64,000 nt of DNA from Teichococcus wenyumeiae (GCF_003696345.1 NZ_RFLX01000007.1:62001-126000); one strand, 5' to 3'; positions 1-10,218 are shown, numbered from the stretch's first letter. Made by a program: numbers and translations. Notes: generated by a model not told the origin, from the letters alone.

Positions 1-1437
1 CTCCAGCGCGATGGCGGTCTGCCACATCAGCGCCTGCGCTTCCTCCACCGCCTCGGGCCGGCGGTCGAAGGTCAGGTGGTAGCGGGCGCTGCGCATGGCC
101 ATGAAAGTGGTCAGGTCGTTCTCGAAATCCTCGGGCCGCAGCGACAGCTCATCCAGCCCGCGCTCGGCGCCCTGCCGTGCCAGCGGGTCCATGGAGAGCG
201 ACTTGCGCAGCGCCACCAGCCGCCGCGCCACCGGGTGGTCGAAGCGCCGCTCCGGCAGGGTCAGTTCGGCGGTGTCGGAACGGCCTTCCTGCCCGGCGCT
301 GTCCCGCGCCACCAGCCGCAGCCGCACCGGCAACCCGGCCCAGGGATGCGCGGAAAGGTCCGGCTGCGCCACGCCGCGCGGCTGCCTGCTATCGCCGGAG
401 ATGGGCAGGTCCAGCGCCAGCGGCGGCGCATCGGGCCGCGGCGCCAGGGTGATCTCGGCGCGGGCGGCGGCCACGCCCCAGTCATCCTCGGCGCGCCAGG
501 GCAGCCGGATGGCGAGGCCGCGCTGCGCCGACCCGGGCGGCTCGGCGAAGGTGATGCGGGGCGGCGCGTCCGCCTGGGTGGCGACGGTCCATTGCGCCAG
601 GTCCTGCCCATCCCGCCGTACGCCGATGCGGGTGCCGGCATCGAGCGGCGCCTCGGCGGTGAAGCTCGCAACATCCAGGGCGCGGAAGGGGGTGGCGGTC
701 TCGCCCAGCCGCAGTTCCGGCACGCCGCCACGGCCGCCAGAAAGCGCGACCTGCAAGCGGCTGCCCGCCGGCACGGTAACGGAACCGCCCGTGGGCGGCA
801 GGAAGACCGGCGCGGCGCCGGTATAGGCAGGAGGCGAGATCCAGGCCTCCAGCCGCAGCGCCGGCGGCAGCACCGGGGCGCCGAAGGCGGGCTGGAAGGC
901 ACGGCGCAGCCGCTCGGGCGTTTCGGCCCCGGCCACGCCCAGGGCGGCGACGAGCGCCACCAGCAGGCCAAGCCGCAGCCCGCGCCGATCCCGTGCCGGC
1001 AGGCCGGGGCGCGGCAGGCCGACCTTCAGCCGCTCCACCGCCGCCGCGGCGCGGGCGCGGTGCACCCGCCACAGCGCCAGGGCCATGGGGTCGGAATCAG
1101 TGGCGGGGCGGTCGGACAGCGTGGAGAGCGGGCGGTGGGAGAGGCCGGATTCCCGCTCCAGCCGCCGGTCGGCGGCGGCGGTCGGCGGCACCATGAAGCC
1201 GCGCAGCCCGCGCCAGGCGGCCCAGCCCACTGCCAGTGCGAAACCCAGCAGCGCCAGCAGGTGCAGCCAGCCCGGCAGGCGAAGAAACAGGCCCGACAGC
1301 GCGGCGACGAGAAACAGCCCCACCACGCCCAGGATGGGCCAGAGGCGCGGCCAGGCTTCCTCCCAGGCCAGCGCCCATCGCGCGAGCCGCCGCCCGCGCG
1401 CGAGACGGCGGGAAAGCGGATCGCGCGGTGTCTGCAT
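1..1437 (-). CDS. TIGR02302/DUF4175 family membrane protein (C-terminal part outside the window)
   Basis: An ATG at 1437 opens a frame of 479 codons that reaches position 1 without a stop, so the 3' part lies outside the window. Hydrophobic stretches near residues 33-51, 57-75 and 154-172 give an N-terminal membrane anchor. A segment with the SPPAYTG motif follows, as in the alphaproteobacterial TIGR02302/DUF4175 proteins, which normally run to about 800-900 residues. The start overlaps the lysA stop as ATGA, so it is probably co-translated with lysA, an arrangement common in the class. The family function is unknown; an envelope role is only a guess from topology. Confidence 0.85.
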   Translation of the reverse strand, partial: MQTPRDPLSRRLARGRRLARWALAWEEAWPRLWPILGVVGLFLVAALSGLFLRLPGWLHLLALLGFALAVGWAAWRGLRGFMVPPTAAADRRLERESGLSHRPLSTLSDRPATDSDPMALALWRVHRARAAAAVERLKVGLPRPGLPARDRRGLRLGLLVALVAALGVAGAETPERLRRAFQPAFGAPVLPPALRLEAWISPPAYTGAAPVFLPPTGGSVTVPAGSRLQVALSGGRGGVPELRLGETATPFRALDVASFTAEAPLDAGTRIGVRRDGQDLAQWTVATQADAPPRITFAEPPGSAQRGLAIRLPWRAEDDWGVAAARAEITLAPRPDAPPLALDLPISGDSRQPRGVAQPDLSAHPWAGLPVRLRLVARDSAGQEGRSDTAELTLPERRFDHPVARRLVALRKSLSMDPLARQGAERGLDELSLRPEDFENDLTTFMAMRSARYHLTFDRRPEAVEEAQALMWQTAIALE

Positions 1438-2777
1438 CAGTCGAGCCACTCCGGAATGCGCTGGTGGGCGAGCAGTTCCTCATGCGTCTGGCGGCGGCGC
1501 ACCAGGGCGGCGCGGGCGCCATCCACCAGGACCTCGGCCGCCAGGGGGCGGGCGTTGTAGGTGCTGCTCATCACGGAACCATAGGCACCCGCATCCAGGA
1601 ATGCGACCAGATCCTGCGGCGCCATGGCCGGCATCAGGCGGCCTTTCGCGAATGTGTCCCCGCTTTCGCAGACCGGGCCGACGATATCGGCCGGCGAGAG
1701 CGGCGCCACATGGGCGCGCGGCGAGACCGGCAGGATGCCGTGCCAAGCGTCATACATGGCCGGGCGCATCAGGTCGTTCATGGCGGCATCCAGCACCAGG
1801 AAGCGCCGGGCGCTGCCCTGCTTCTGCAGCACCACCGAGGCCAGCAGCACGCCGGCGGGGCCGACCAGCCAGCGGCCGGGCTCCAGCATCACCGGGATGC
1901 CGAGGCCGCCCAGCGTGGACTTGATGGCGCCGGCCAGGGCTTCCGGCGTCGGCGCCGGCTCGTCGCGATAGGGGATGCCGAGGCCGCCGCCGCAGTCCAC
2001 CCGCTCCACTGGCAGGCCGCGCCCGCGCAGGTCGCCGATCATCTCGGCCAGCCGGGCATAGGCAGCGCGATAGGCGGACATGCCGTCGGTGATCTGGCTG
2101 CCGATATGCGTGGCTATGCCGATCGGCCGGATGCCGGGCAGCGCGGCCATGCGGGCATAGAGCGCCGGCGCGTCCTCGAAGGCGATGCCGAACTTGTTCT
2201 CGGCGCGGCCGGTGGTGATCTTGGCGTGGGTGCGCGCATCCACGTCCGGGTTCACGCGCAGCGAGACCGGGGCCTCGACGCCCATGCCGGCGGCGATGGC
2301 GGAGATCATCTCGATCTCCTCCGCGCTTTCGGCATTGAGCTGGAAGATGCCGGCTTCCAGCGCGAAGCGGATTTCCTCCGGCGCCTTGCCGACGCCCGAG
2401 AAGACGGTGGCCCCCGCCGGGATGCCGGCGGCCATGGTGGCGCGCAATTCGCCGGCCGAGACGATATCCGCCCCCGCCCCTTCCGACCGCAGCACGCGCA
2501 GCACGGCCTGGTTGTCGTTGGCCTTGGCCGCGTAATGGACGCTGGCGCGCAGCCCGGCTGCCTCCAGCGCCGCTTTCAGCGCGCGGAAGCGGCGGCGCAG
2601 CGTATTGGCGGAGTAGACCCAGGTGGGGGTGCCATGCTCGGCCGCGATGCGGGCCAGCGGCACGTCCTCCATCAGCAGCCCGTCCTGCGCGTGCATGGAC
2701 AGCGAGGGGCGGATGGCGAGCAGGTCGGCGAAGGTCGGGTCGGCGCTGGTGGGCGCCAGGGAAAGGGCGGTGGCCAT
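1437..2777 (-). CDS. lysA: Diaminopimelate decarboxylase
   Basis: Last step of lysine biosynthesis: PLP-dependent decarboxylation of meso-diaminopimelate to L-lysine in the cytoplasm. The 446-residue frame has the usual length. Lys85 in the YAAKAN motif is the expected Schiff-base lysine of the alanine-racemase-like barrel. HIGSQI and the EPGR phosphate-binding motif follow, and CESGD supplies the active-site cysteine from the C-terminal domain. It lies upstream of DUF4175 with an ATGA overlap. In related genomes lysA usually follows argH and a small lipoprotein; here about 2.7 kb of other genes separates them. Confidence 0.97.
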   Translation of the reverse strand: MATALSLAPTSADPTFADLLAIRPSLSMHAQDGLLMEDVPLARIAAEHGTPTWVYSANTLRRRFRALKAALEAAGLRASVHYAAKANDNQAVLRVLRSEGAGADIVSAGELRATMAAGIPAGATVFSGVGKAPEEIRFALEAGIFQLNAESAEEIEMISAIAAGMGVEAPVSLRVNPDVDARTHAKITTGRAENKFGIAFEDAPALYARMAALPGIRPIGIATHIGSQITDGMSAYRAAYARLAEMIGDLRGRGLPVERVDCGGGLGIPYRDEPAPTPEALAGAIKSTLGGLGIPVMLEPGRWLVGPAGVLLASVVLQKQGSARRFLVLDAAMNDLMRPAMYDAWHGILPVSPRAHVAPLSPADIVGPVCESGDTFAKGRLMPAMAPQDLVAFLDAGAYGSVMSSTYNARPLAAEVLVDGARAALVRRRQTHEELLAHQRIPEWLD

Positions 2778-2828
2778 GCGGCTATTTAGGGTCGCGCCCC
2801 CGGAGGATGGAAGCGCTGCAACGTTTCG

Positions 2829-3677
2829 CTACCAGCCCAGGGGGTCGAAATCGGCGAAGGGGGTGGTATCCGCCGGGCGCATGGGTGGCGCCGCCAGGAT
2901 ATTGGCCAGGGCCAGGGCGGGCGACAGCGCGGGCAACTGCCCCGCCGCCGGCGGCGGCAGCGGGAAGCGCAGGCTGCCGGGCGGCGCGGCCTCCCAGTCG
3001 CCCAGCAGCAGCGTGGCGCAGCCCGCCTGCCCCGCCGCCGCCGCCAGCGAGGCCCCCGGCCCGCCCCCCGCCGTGTCCAGCGCCACCAGCACCACCGCAT
3101 CGTCGGCGGAGGCGGTGGCCAGTTGCCGCCGCGCCACCTCCGGCGCCGCATCCAGCAGGACCACCGGGCGCTGCCGCCGCGTCAGCAGCCAGCGCAGGTG
3201 CCAGGCCACGGCCCGCCCGGGCTCGTCGGCGCCAATCCAGACCAGCCGAGCCGCCACCAGCCGCGCGGTCGCGGCTTCCAGCTCAGCGGCGGGCAGGCGT
3301 TCCAGCATGGTCTGCAGCCCCGCCATTTCATGCGCCACCACGGCGCGGGCGGGGTCGGCCCCGGTGCCGCGTGGCGACAAGGCGCGGTGCAGCAGCGAGG
3401 TGCGCGAGGTGACGCCCCGCGCGCGGTCGAAAACAGCGGCCTTGAAGACGCGCTGCATCTCCCGGAAGCCGTCATAGCCCAGGCTCTTGGCCAGCCGCAC
3501 CAGGGCCGAAGGATGCGCCTGCACATGCCCCGCCAGCACGCGCAGCGGCGCCAGGGCCACCTCGTCCGGGTTGGCGGCGCAGTATTGCGCGATGCGCTGG
3601 AACTGCGGGCTGAGGCCTGGCCCACGTTGCTCCAGCAGGGCCAGCAGGTTGGGCAGCGTATCAGGTGGCAAGAGCAT
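2829..3677 (-). CDS. MurR/RpiR family transcriptional regulator
   Basis: Predicted DNA-binding regulator of 282 residues from the ATG at 3677. The N-terminal ~75 residues form the HTH_6 fold typical of RpiR proteins (LLALLEQRGPGLSPQFQRIA, then the SALVRLAKSLGYDGF recognition region). The C-terminal half resembles a weakly conserved SIS sugar-phosphate-binding domain. A longer form from the ATG at 3740 would add 21 residues but would place an operator-like repeat inside the coding sequence, so I prefer 3677; neither start has a strong ribosome site. It is divergent from the flavin monooxygenase gene and probably controls it. The effector is unknown. Confidence 0.85.
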   Translation of the reverse strand: MLLPPDTLPNLLALLEQRGPGLSPQFQRIAQYCAANPDEVALAPLRVLAGHVQAHPSALVRLAKSLGYDGFREMQRVFKAAVFDRARGVTSRTSLLHRALSPRGTGADPARAVVAHEMAGLQTMLERLPAAELEAATARLVAARLVWIGADEPGRAVAWHLRWLLTRRQRPVVLLDAAPEVARRQLATASADDAVVLVALDTAGGGPGASLAAAAGQAGCATLLLGDWEAAPPGSLRFPLPPPAAGQLPALSPALALANILAAPPMRPADTTPFADFDPLGW

Positions 3678-3689
3678 GTCCGAAAGGAT

Positions 3690-3738
3690 GGCAACCAATG
3701 TTGCCGCTGCGCTCCTGCAGTTCGCAACATTTTTTGCC
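3690..3738. promoter_or_regulatory. Paired operator-like repeats between the RpiR and monooxygenase genes
   Basis: A perfect inverted repeat, GGCAAC-CAAT-GTTGCC, lies at 3690-3705. A second copy of the same element (GGCAAnnAATGTTGC, reading on the minus strand) lies at 3738-3724. Together they create facing ATGTTGC/GCAACAT arms, and the two centres are about 33 bp apart, close to three helical turns. RpiR-family proteins commonly bind such repeats in the divergent promoter they control. The role as operator is inference from position and symmetry. Confidence 0.55.
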
Positions 3739-3865
3739 ATCACGGCTCGCCGCATTCTTTGTTGCTGGCGGGAGCGGCCCCGCCTTAGCATCCGCCCTTG
3801 CCGGCATGATGGCCCGCCAGAAGGCCCGGGCGGCACAGCATGAACCACACGGGAAGGATGACCCC

Positions 3866-4966
3866 ATGAAGCTCGGCCTGTTCATGATGCCGCTGCACCC
3901 TGCCGACCGCCCCCTGCGGGACACCCTGGCGGAGAACACCGAAAAATCCCTGCTGGCGGAGGAACTGGGCTTCGAGGAGCTCTGGATCGGCGAGCATTTC
4001 TCGGCCACCACCGAGCCGATCTGCTCGCCGCTGATGTTCCTGGCCTCGCTGCTGCCGCAGACCAAGCGGATCAAGATGGGTACCGGCGTGATCAACCTGC
4101 CGAACCACCACCCCGCCATTGTGGCCTCCGAGGTCGCGCTGTTCGACCACATGAGCAACGGACGGCTGCTCTTCGGCATCGGCCCCGGCGGGCTGGCCAG
4201 TGATTTCGAGCTGTTCGACAACGAGGACCCGCAGAAACGTGGGGAGCGGATGCTGGAAAGCATCGACACCATCCTGCAACTCTGGACCCAGGACCCGCCC
4301 TATCGCGTCAGCGGCAAGTACTGGGACCTGAAGCTGTCCGAGGCCATCGTGCCGGACCTCGGCATCGGCTACCTGCGCAAGCCGCTGCAACAGCCGCATC
4401 CGCCCATCGCCATGTCGGCCATGAGCCCCTTTTCCGGCAGCGTGAAAACAGCGGCCATGCAGGGCTGGAGCCCGATCAGCGCCAATTTCATCCCGGAATA
4501 CAGCGTCGCCAGCCACTGGAAGAAATACCTGGAAGGCTGCGCCGCCGTCGGCCGCACGCCCGATGGGCAGGACTGGCGCGTGGCCCGCAACATCGTGGTG
4601 GCGCCCACGGATGAGGAAGCGCGGGAGCGCGCCTTCAGCACCGCCGGCAGCAACCATTACTACTACCGCTACCTTTGGGAAGTGCTCCGGCGCGGCAACT
4701 ATTCCATCGCCATCAAACCGGACCCGAAGATGGACGACAGCGAGGTGACGGTGGAGATGCTGATCGAGGCTACCGTTATCCACGGCAGCCCGGAGACCGT
4801 GACGCGGAAGCTGGCCGGGCTGCGGGAGCGCATCGGCCCCTTCGGCACGCTGTTGATGGCCGGCATGGACTGGAGCGGCCCGAACCGGGAATGGGAACGG
4901 GACAGCATGCGCCTGCTGGCCCAGGAGGTGATGCCCGCCCTGCATCGCCAGACGGTGCCCGCCTGA
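3866..4966 (+). CDS. LLM class flavin-dependent oxidoreductase (luciferase-like monooxygenase)
   Basis: A 366-residue member of the bacterial luciferase/limonene-monooxygenase superfamily, expected to use reduced flavin and O2 on an unidentified substrate. The start at 3866 is chosen because GGAAGGA stands just upstream and MKLGLFMMPLHP is a typical first strand. The AEELGFEELWIGEHF motif, the LFGIGPGGLASDFELF loop and the C-terminal VIHGSPETVTRKLAGL segment are family hallmarks. It lies divergent to the RpiR-type regulator and two bases ahead of the RNA ligase-like gene. The flavin reductase partner is not in the window. Resemblance to limonene 1,2-monooxygenases is general and does not identify the substrate. 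Confidence 0.88.
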   Translation: MKLGLFMMPLHPADRPLRDTLAENTEKSLLAEELGFEELWIGEHFSATTEPICSPLMFLASLLPQTKRIKMGTGVINLPNHHPAIVASEVALFDHMSNGRLLFGIGPGGLASDFELFDNEDPQKRGERMLESIDTILQLWTQDPPYRVSGKYWDLKLSEAIVPDLGIGYLRKPLQQPHPPIAMSAMSPFSGSVKTAAMQGWSPISANFIPEYSVASHWKKYLEGCAAVGRTPDGQDWRVARNIVVAPTDEEARERAFSTAGSNHYYYRYLWEVLRRGNYSIAIKPDPKMDDSEVTVEMLIEATVIHGSPETVTRKLAGLRERIGPFGTLLMAGMDWSGPNREWERDSMRLLAQEVMPALHRQTVPA

Positions 4967-4968
4967 GC

Positions 4969-5499
4969 ATGGATGAAGCGCCGCTGATCCTGACGCTTGG
5001 GTTGGACGCGGCCTCCTTCACCCGGCTGGATGCGCTGCGCCGCGCGCATTTCCCGCCGGAGCGGAACTACCTCTCGGCGCATCTGACGCTGTTCCATGCC
5101 CTGCCGGGCGCGATGCTGGCGGAGATCTCGGCCAATCTGGAAACGCTGGCGGCTGGCACGCCGCCGCCGGCGCTGCACTTCGCCGGCTTGCGCAGCCTGG
5201 GGCGTGGCGTCGCCTTCACGGTGGAAAGCCCGGCCCTGGTGCGGTTGCGCGGATTGCTGGCCAGCGCCTGGCACGGGCTGCTGGGGGCGCAGGACCGCCA
5301 GGGCTTCCGCCCGCATGTGACGGTGCAGAACAAGGTGGAGCCCGCCGCCGCCCGCGCCTTGCTGGCGGAATTGGAGAACGACTTCACCTCCTGGGAGGGC
5401 CAGGGGGTGTCGCTGCTGCTCTGGCATTATCGCGGCGGCCCCTGGGAGCCCGCCGGGACTTTTGCGCTTACCGGCTCGGATAAACCCGCGGGTAGGTGA
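4969..5499 (+). CDS. 2'-5' RNA ligase family protein
   Basis: A 176-residue protein of the 2H phosphoesterase superfamily. Both catalytic HxTx motifs are visible: HLTL at residues 38-41 and HVTV at residues 116-119. Members open or form 2'-5' phosphodiester or cyclic phosphate bonds in RNA or nucleotides; the true substrate here is unknown. The gene begins two bases after the monooxygenase stop, so it is probably co-transcribed. Its 3' end overlaps the convergent lipoprotein gene by 32 bp. Confidence 0.85.
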   Translation: MDEAPLILTLGLDAASFTRLDALRRAHFPPERNYLSAHLTLFHALPGAMLAEISANLETLAAGTPPPALHFAGLRSLGRGVAFTVESPALVRLRGLLASAWHGLLGAQDRQGFRPHVTVQNKVEPAAARALLAELENDFTSWEGQGVSLLLWHYRGGPWEPAGTFALTGSDKPAGR

Positions 5500-5592
5500 T
5501 GTCCTCCGGCGGGCCGGGCGGACGCACCGGGCCGGGGCGGCCGCAGGCGGCCAGCAGGGCCGCCACCGCCAGCAGGGTGAGGATGCCGCGCG

Positions 5593-5596
<4 letters not shown>
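5468..5596 (-). CDS. Small LptM/YifL-like lipoprotein
   Basis: A 42-residue lipoprotein precursor. A short hydrophobic signal ([14 protein letters not shown]) ends in a lipobox with Cys at about residue 18, followed by a Pro/Gly-rich tail of some 24 residues. Its ATG overlaps the argH stop as ATGA. Tiny lipoproteins at exactly this place, between argH and lysA or beside dapF, belong to the LptM (YifL) group, which in Escherichia coli helps mature the LPS translocon. Identity rests on size, lipobox and position. The last 32 bp are shared with the convergent RNA ligase-like gene. Confidence 0.75.
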
Positions 5597-6993
<1,397 letters not shown>

Positions 6994-7008
6994 GGAAGGA
7001 TATGCCTC

Positions 7009-7554
7009 GTGTTGCCGATCGGACGCCGCCCGCTTCTCTCGTCGCTGGCTGCTGGGGCGACCCTAACCACGCTGCTTCCGGCACGGCAAGGGATGGCAGC
7101 CACCAGCAAGCTCACGCCGAGCGATCCGAAGCCGCTTCCGCCGCTGAATTTCACCGATGCCGAGGGCAAGCCCTATGACCTCGGCGCTTTCGCCGGGCAG
7201 GCGCTGCTGGTCAATCTCTGGGCCACCTGGTGCGCCCCTTGCGTCAAGGAGATGCCGGCGCTGGACCGCGCGCAAGAAGTTTTGAAGGCGGAAGGATGGA
7301 CGGTGCTGCCCCTCTCCTCCGACCGTGGCGGCAGGCCGCAGGTGGAAGGCTTCTACCAGCGCACGGGCCTGAAGAACCTGGGCATCTGGCTGGACCCCAA
7401 AGGCGAATGCGCCCGTGCCGTGAAGGCGCGCGGCCTGCCCACCAGCCTGATCGTGGACCGGGAGGGGCGCGAGGTGGCGCGGCTGGAAGGCGAGGCCGAA
7501 TGGGACGCCCCCGCCATGCTGGAGGCGCTTCGTAATCTTGTGAAGGGCGGTTGA
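7009..7554 (+). CDS. tlpA: TlpA-family thiol:disulfide oxidoreductase
   Basis: A 181-residue periplasmic thioredoxin-like protein. I chose the GTG at 7009 because AAGGAAGGA (6992-7000) sits 8 bases upstream and the frame then gives a Tat-like export signal ([19 protein letters not shown]) before the mature domain. The active site is WCAPC, Cys75 and Cys78. Members deliver electrons for cytochrome c or oxidase maturation. The [12 protein letters not shown] segment holds the cis-proline loop. The ribosome site overlaps the divergent argH start codon, so translation of the two genes begins from nearly the same DNA. Confidence 0.9.
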   Translation: MLPIGRRPLLSSLAAGATLTTLLPARQGMAATSKLTPSDPKPLPPLNFTDAEGKPYDLGAFAGQALLVNLWATWCAPCVKEMPALDRAQEVLKAEGWTVLPLSSDRGGRPQVEGFYQRTGLKNLGIWLDPKGECARAVKARGLPTSLIVDREGREVARLEGEAEWDAPAMLEALRNLVKGG

Positions 7555-7620
7555 CCTCACCCCTCGACGGATGATGCTTCCCAGGGGACACTGACGCTTC
7601 AGCTTCTGGGACTCCGCAGC

Positions 7621-9021
7621 ATGACCGATTTCTGGCGCCTGACCGCGACCGAGACCGCCGCCCGCGTCGCCGCCCGCGACATCTCGGCGCGCGAGGTGAC
7701 GCAGGCGGCGCTGGATCGGCTGGCGGCGGTGAACCCGGCCATCAATGCCGTGGTGCAGGAAATGCCGGAGGAGGCCCTGGCCGCCGCCGATGCGGTGGAC
7801 GCCGCCATCGCGCGCGGCGAGAAGCCCGGGCCGCTGGCGGGGGTGCCCGTCACCATCAAGGTGAACGTGGACCAGAAGGGCTTCGCCACCACCAACGGGC
7901 TGCGCATCCAGGCCGAGCTGATGGCCACCGAGGACAATCCGGTGGTCGCCAATTTCCGGCGGGCCGGTGCCGTCATCATCGGCCGCACCAATACCCCCGC
8001 CTTCTCGCTGCGCTGGTTCACCCGCAACGGGTTGCATGGCCATACCCGCAACCCGCGCGACCCTTCCCGCACCCCCGGCGGCTCCTCCGGCGGTGCGGCG
8101 GCGGCCGTGGCGGCGGGCATCGGCGCCATCGGGCATGGCACGGATATCGGCGGCTCCGTCCGCTACCCTGCCTATGCCTGCGGCATCCATGGGCTGCGGC
8201 CGACACTGGGCCGCGTGCCGGCCTGGAACCCCTCGGGGGCGGAACGCGCCATCGGCGCGCAGCTGATGGCGGTCTCGGGCCCCCTCGCCCGCTCCATCGC
8301 CGATATCCGCCTGTCGCTGGAAGCCATGGCGGCCGAGGACCTGCGCGACCCCTGGTGGGTGCCGGCGCCGCTGAACAGCGGCCCCTATCCGAAGCGCGCC
8401 GCCCTTTGCGTGCGGCCGGAAGGGCTGGACACCAAGCCGGAGGTGGAGCGCGCCCTGCGCGACGCCGCCCTGCGCCTGCAGGCCGCCGGCTGGAGCATCG
8501 TGGAAACCACCTGCCCGCCGCTGCGCGCCCCGGCGGCCTTGCAGGCGCTGCTCTGGCTGGCCGAGAACCGCCGCACCGGCGGCGAGGCCCTGCGGCGGGA
8601 AGCCGACCCGGATGCCGCCTTCGTCTTCGCGCAGATGGAGGCACTCTGCCCTAACGCAGATTTCCCCGCCTTCCAGGATGCCTTGCAGGCCCGCGCCACC
8701 TATACCCGGCAGTGGCAGCTTTTCCTGAAGAACTACCCGGTGCTGCTGACGCCGGTTTCTTCCGAGCTGCCCTTCCCCGACCTGCTGGACATCGAATCGC
8801 CCGAGGCCTTCCGCCGGGTGATGGAGGCGCAACTGGTGCAGGTCGGCCTGCCGCTGATGGGCCTGCCTGGCCTGACGGTCGCCACCGGCGCGGTGGATGG
8901 CGTGCCGGTGGGCGTGCAGCTGATCGGCGGCCGCTACCGTGAGGACGTGCTGCTGGATGCCGGCGCCATCATCGAGGCCGGCGGTCCCATGATCGAGGTG
9001 GCGGAGCCGGCGCCGCTCTAG
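7621..9021 (+). CDS. Amidase (amidase signature family)
   Basis: A 466-residue amidase-signature enzyme hydrolysing an unidentified amide. The Ser-cisSer-Lys triad is legible: Lys80 in VTIKVNV, Ser155 in TPGGSSGGAA, and nucleophile Ser179 in DIGGSVR. The C-terminal VGVQLIGGRYRED segment is also typical. It is not flanked by gatC or gatB, so GatA of the tRNA amidotransferase is unlikely. Its TAG stop shares the bases CTAG with the stop of the convergent TRAP binding-protein gene. Confidence 0.9.
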   Translation: MTDFWRLTATETAARVAARDISAREVTQAALDRLAAVNPAINAVVQEMPEEALAAADAVDAAIARGEKPGPLAGVPVTIKVNVDQKGFATTNGLRIQAELMATEDNPVVANFRRAGAVIIGRTNTPAFSLRWFTRNGLHGHTRNPRDPSRTPGGSSGGAAAAVAAGIGAIGHGTDIGGSVRYPAYACGIHGLRPTLGRVPAWNPSGAERAIGAQLMAVSGPLARSIADIRLSLEAMAAEDLRDPWWVPAPLNSGPYPKRAALCVRPEGLDTKPEVERALRDAALRLQAAGWSIVETTCPPLRAPAALQALLWLAENRRTGGEALRREADPDAAFVFAQMEALCPNADFPAFQDALQARATYTRQWQLFLKNYPVLLTPVSSELPFPDLLDIESPEAFRRVMEAQLVQVGLPLMGLPGLTVATGAVDGVPVGVQLIGGRYREDVLLDAGAIIEAGGPMIEVAEPAPL

Positions 9022-10145
9022 GGCGCGCCCATCGGACGCTGCGCCTGCCCGCCTGACGCCGGGCCCGCTTCGGGCAGGAAGATGCGCACCAGCGGCGCCA
9101 GATAGGTGTTCCAGGCCTGGCGGCAGCCCTCGCCGCAGCGGGCGATCCAGCCTGGGATCACCGCCTCGGCCAGCAGGCGCCGGCGCACCGCCTCATCCTG
9201 CGGCGAGATGGCGTCCCAGCGCATGGAACCGGGCGTGCCAGACTGGCAGCTTGGGCGGCCGGCATTGCAGAGGAAGCCATCCTCCGTGTCCTGCCCGGCG
9301 GCGGCCCAGACCGCCAGCTCCAGCCGCGCCAGCCCCCGCCGCAGCACCTGCTGCGCCTCGGCGGGCAGCGCCTCCCAGGCATGGACATTGGCGCCGAAGA
9401 CCGAAAGGCCCCAGGAGATCGCCATCGGGTGCATCTGCTGCGTCAGCCGGTGCAGCCCCAGCTGGTTGCCGCTGAGCGAGCCTGTGATGGTGCAGTCGAT
9501 CCGCCCTTCCCGCAGCTCGGCCGCCTGCTTGGCGAAGGGTATCTGGACCGCGATGGCCCCCAGCGCCTCCATGGCATCCGCCTGGCTGGGGTTGGAAACA
9601 CGGACCCGGCGGCCGCGCATGTCCTCCAGCCGCGGCAGCGGCTGGGTGCAGAACAGGATCTGGGCCGGGTAGGCATAGATGGCCAGAACCTCCACCCCGT
9701 ACTGCTGCTTCAGAACGGCGGTCAGATGCGGGCGATAGACCTGCACCACCCGCCGCAGGGTGCTCAGCTCGGGCGCCAGCATGGCCAGGTTCGGGGCTGC
9801 CAGCTCCGGCTCATCGCTCCCCACCAGGCTCAGCAGCGCGGTGCCGAAGGGCGTCACGCCCAGGCGCATCAGGTGCAGCATGTCCTGCCCCCGGATGCCG
9901 CTGCTGTCGAAGGGCACGATATCGGCCTGGAGCTTGCCGTCGCTGATGCGCGGCAGCTCTTCCCGCCAGAAGGGGCGCTCGTACTGCTCGTAGAGCCGCA
10001 CATCGGCCAGGCTGCCGACCACCTGCAGGCGGAGCGGCGGGGCCTGCGCCCCGGACGGCCCGGCCAGCAGTGCGGCCATGAGGCACCCCGCCACCAAACG
10101 CAAAAGGCCGCGGCGCCTGGGCGGCTCCGGCGGGAAAGGGTGCAT
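9018..10145 (-). CDS. TRAP-type (DctP-like) periplasmic substrate-binding protein, orphan
   Basis: A 375-residue exported protein. The ATG at 10145 is chosen because it is followed directly by a basic region (PRRRG) and a hydrophobic signal ending near PSGAQA. The body matches DctP solute receptors: GIRGQDMLHLMRLGVTPFG, the LEDMRGRRVRVSNPSQADAMEALGA-type loop and EGRIDCTITGSLSGN. No DctQ or DctM permease gene lies nearby, so it is either an orphan receptor or serves a transporter elsewhere. Ligand unknown. The 3' end overlaps the amidase stop by four bases. Confidence 0.82.
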   Translation of the reverse strand: MHPFPPEPPRRRGLLRLVAGCLMAALLAGPSGAQAPPLRLQVVGSLADVRLYEQYERPFWREELPRISDGKLQADIVPFDSSGIRGQDMLHLMRLGVTPFGTALLSLVGSDEPELAAPNLAMLAPELSTLRRVVQVYRPHLTAVLKQQYGVEVLAIYAYPAQILFCTQPLPRLEDMRGRRVRVSNPSQADAMEALGAIAVQIPFAKQAAELREGRIDCTITGSLSGNQLGLHRLTQQMHPMAISWGLSVFGANVHAWEALPAEAQQVLRRGLARLELAVWAAAGQDTEDGFLCNAGRPSCQSGTPGSMRWDAISPQDEAVRRRLLAEAVIPGWIARCGEGCRQAWNTYLAPLVRIFLPEAGPASGGQAQRPMGAP

Positions 10146-10189
10146 CGTCACCGTGGCAGGATAAGGCAGCGCCACGGGCAGGCAAGCTC

Positions 10190-10215
10190 TTCCTGGCCCT
10201 TCTCCGGGCCAGGAA
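10190..10215 (-). terminator. Hairpin downstream of the XRE regulator
   Basis: A perfect 10-bp inverted repeat, TTCCTGGCCC and GGGCCAGGAA, with a 6-base loop starts 4 bases after the XRE stop. No long U tract follows, so it is a terminator-like hairpin rather than a textbook intrinsic terminator. Confidence 0.55.
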
Positions 10216-10218
10216 CCC

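Noticed and set aside
7621-9021. Amidase as GatA subunit of the tRNA amidotransferase
   Set aside because: No gatC or gatB neighbours and the sequence has the general amidase pattern; GatA usually sits with gatB/gatC.
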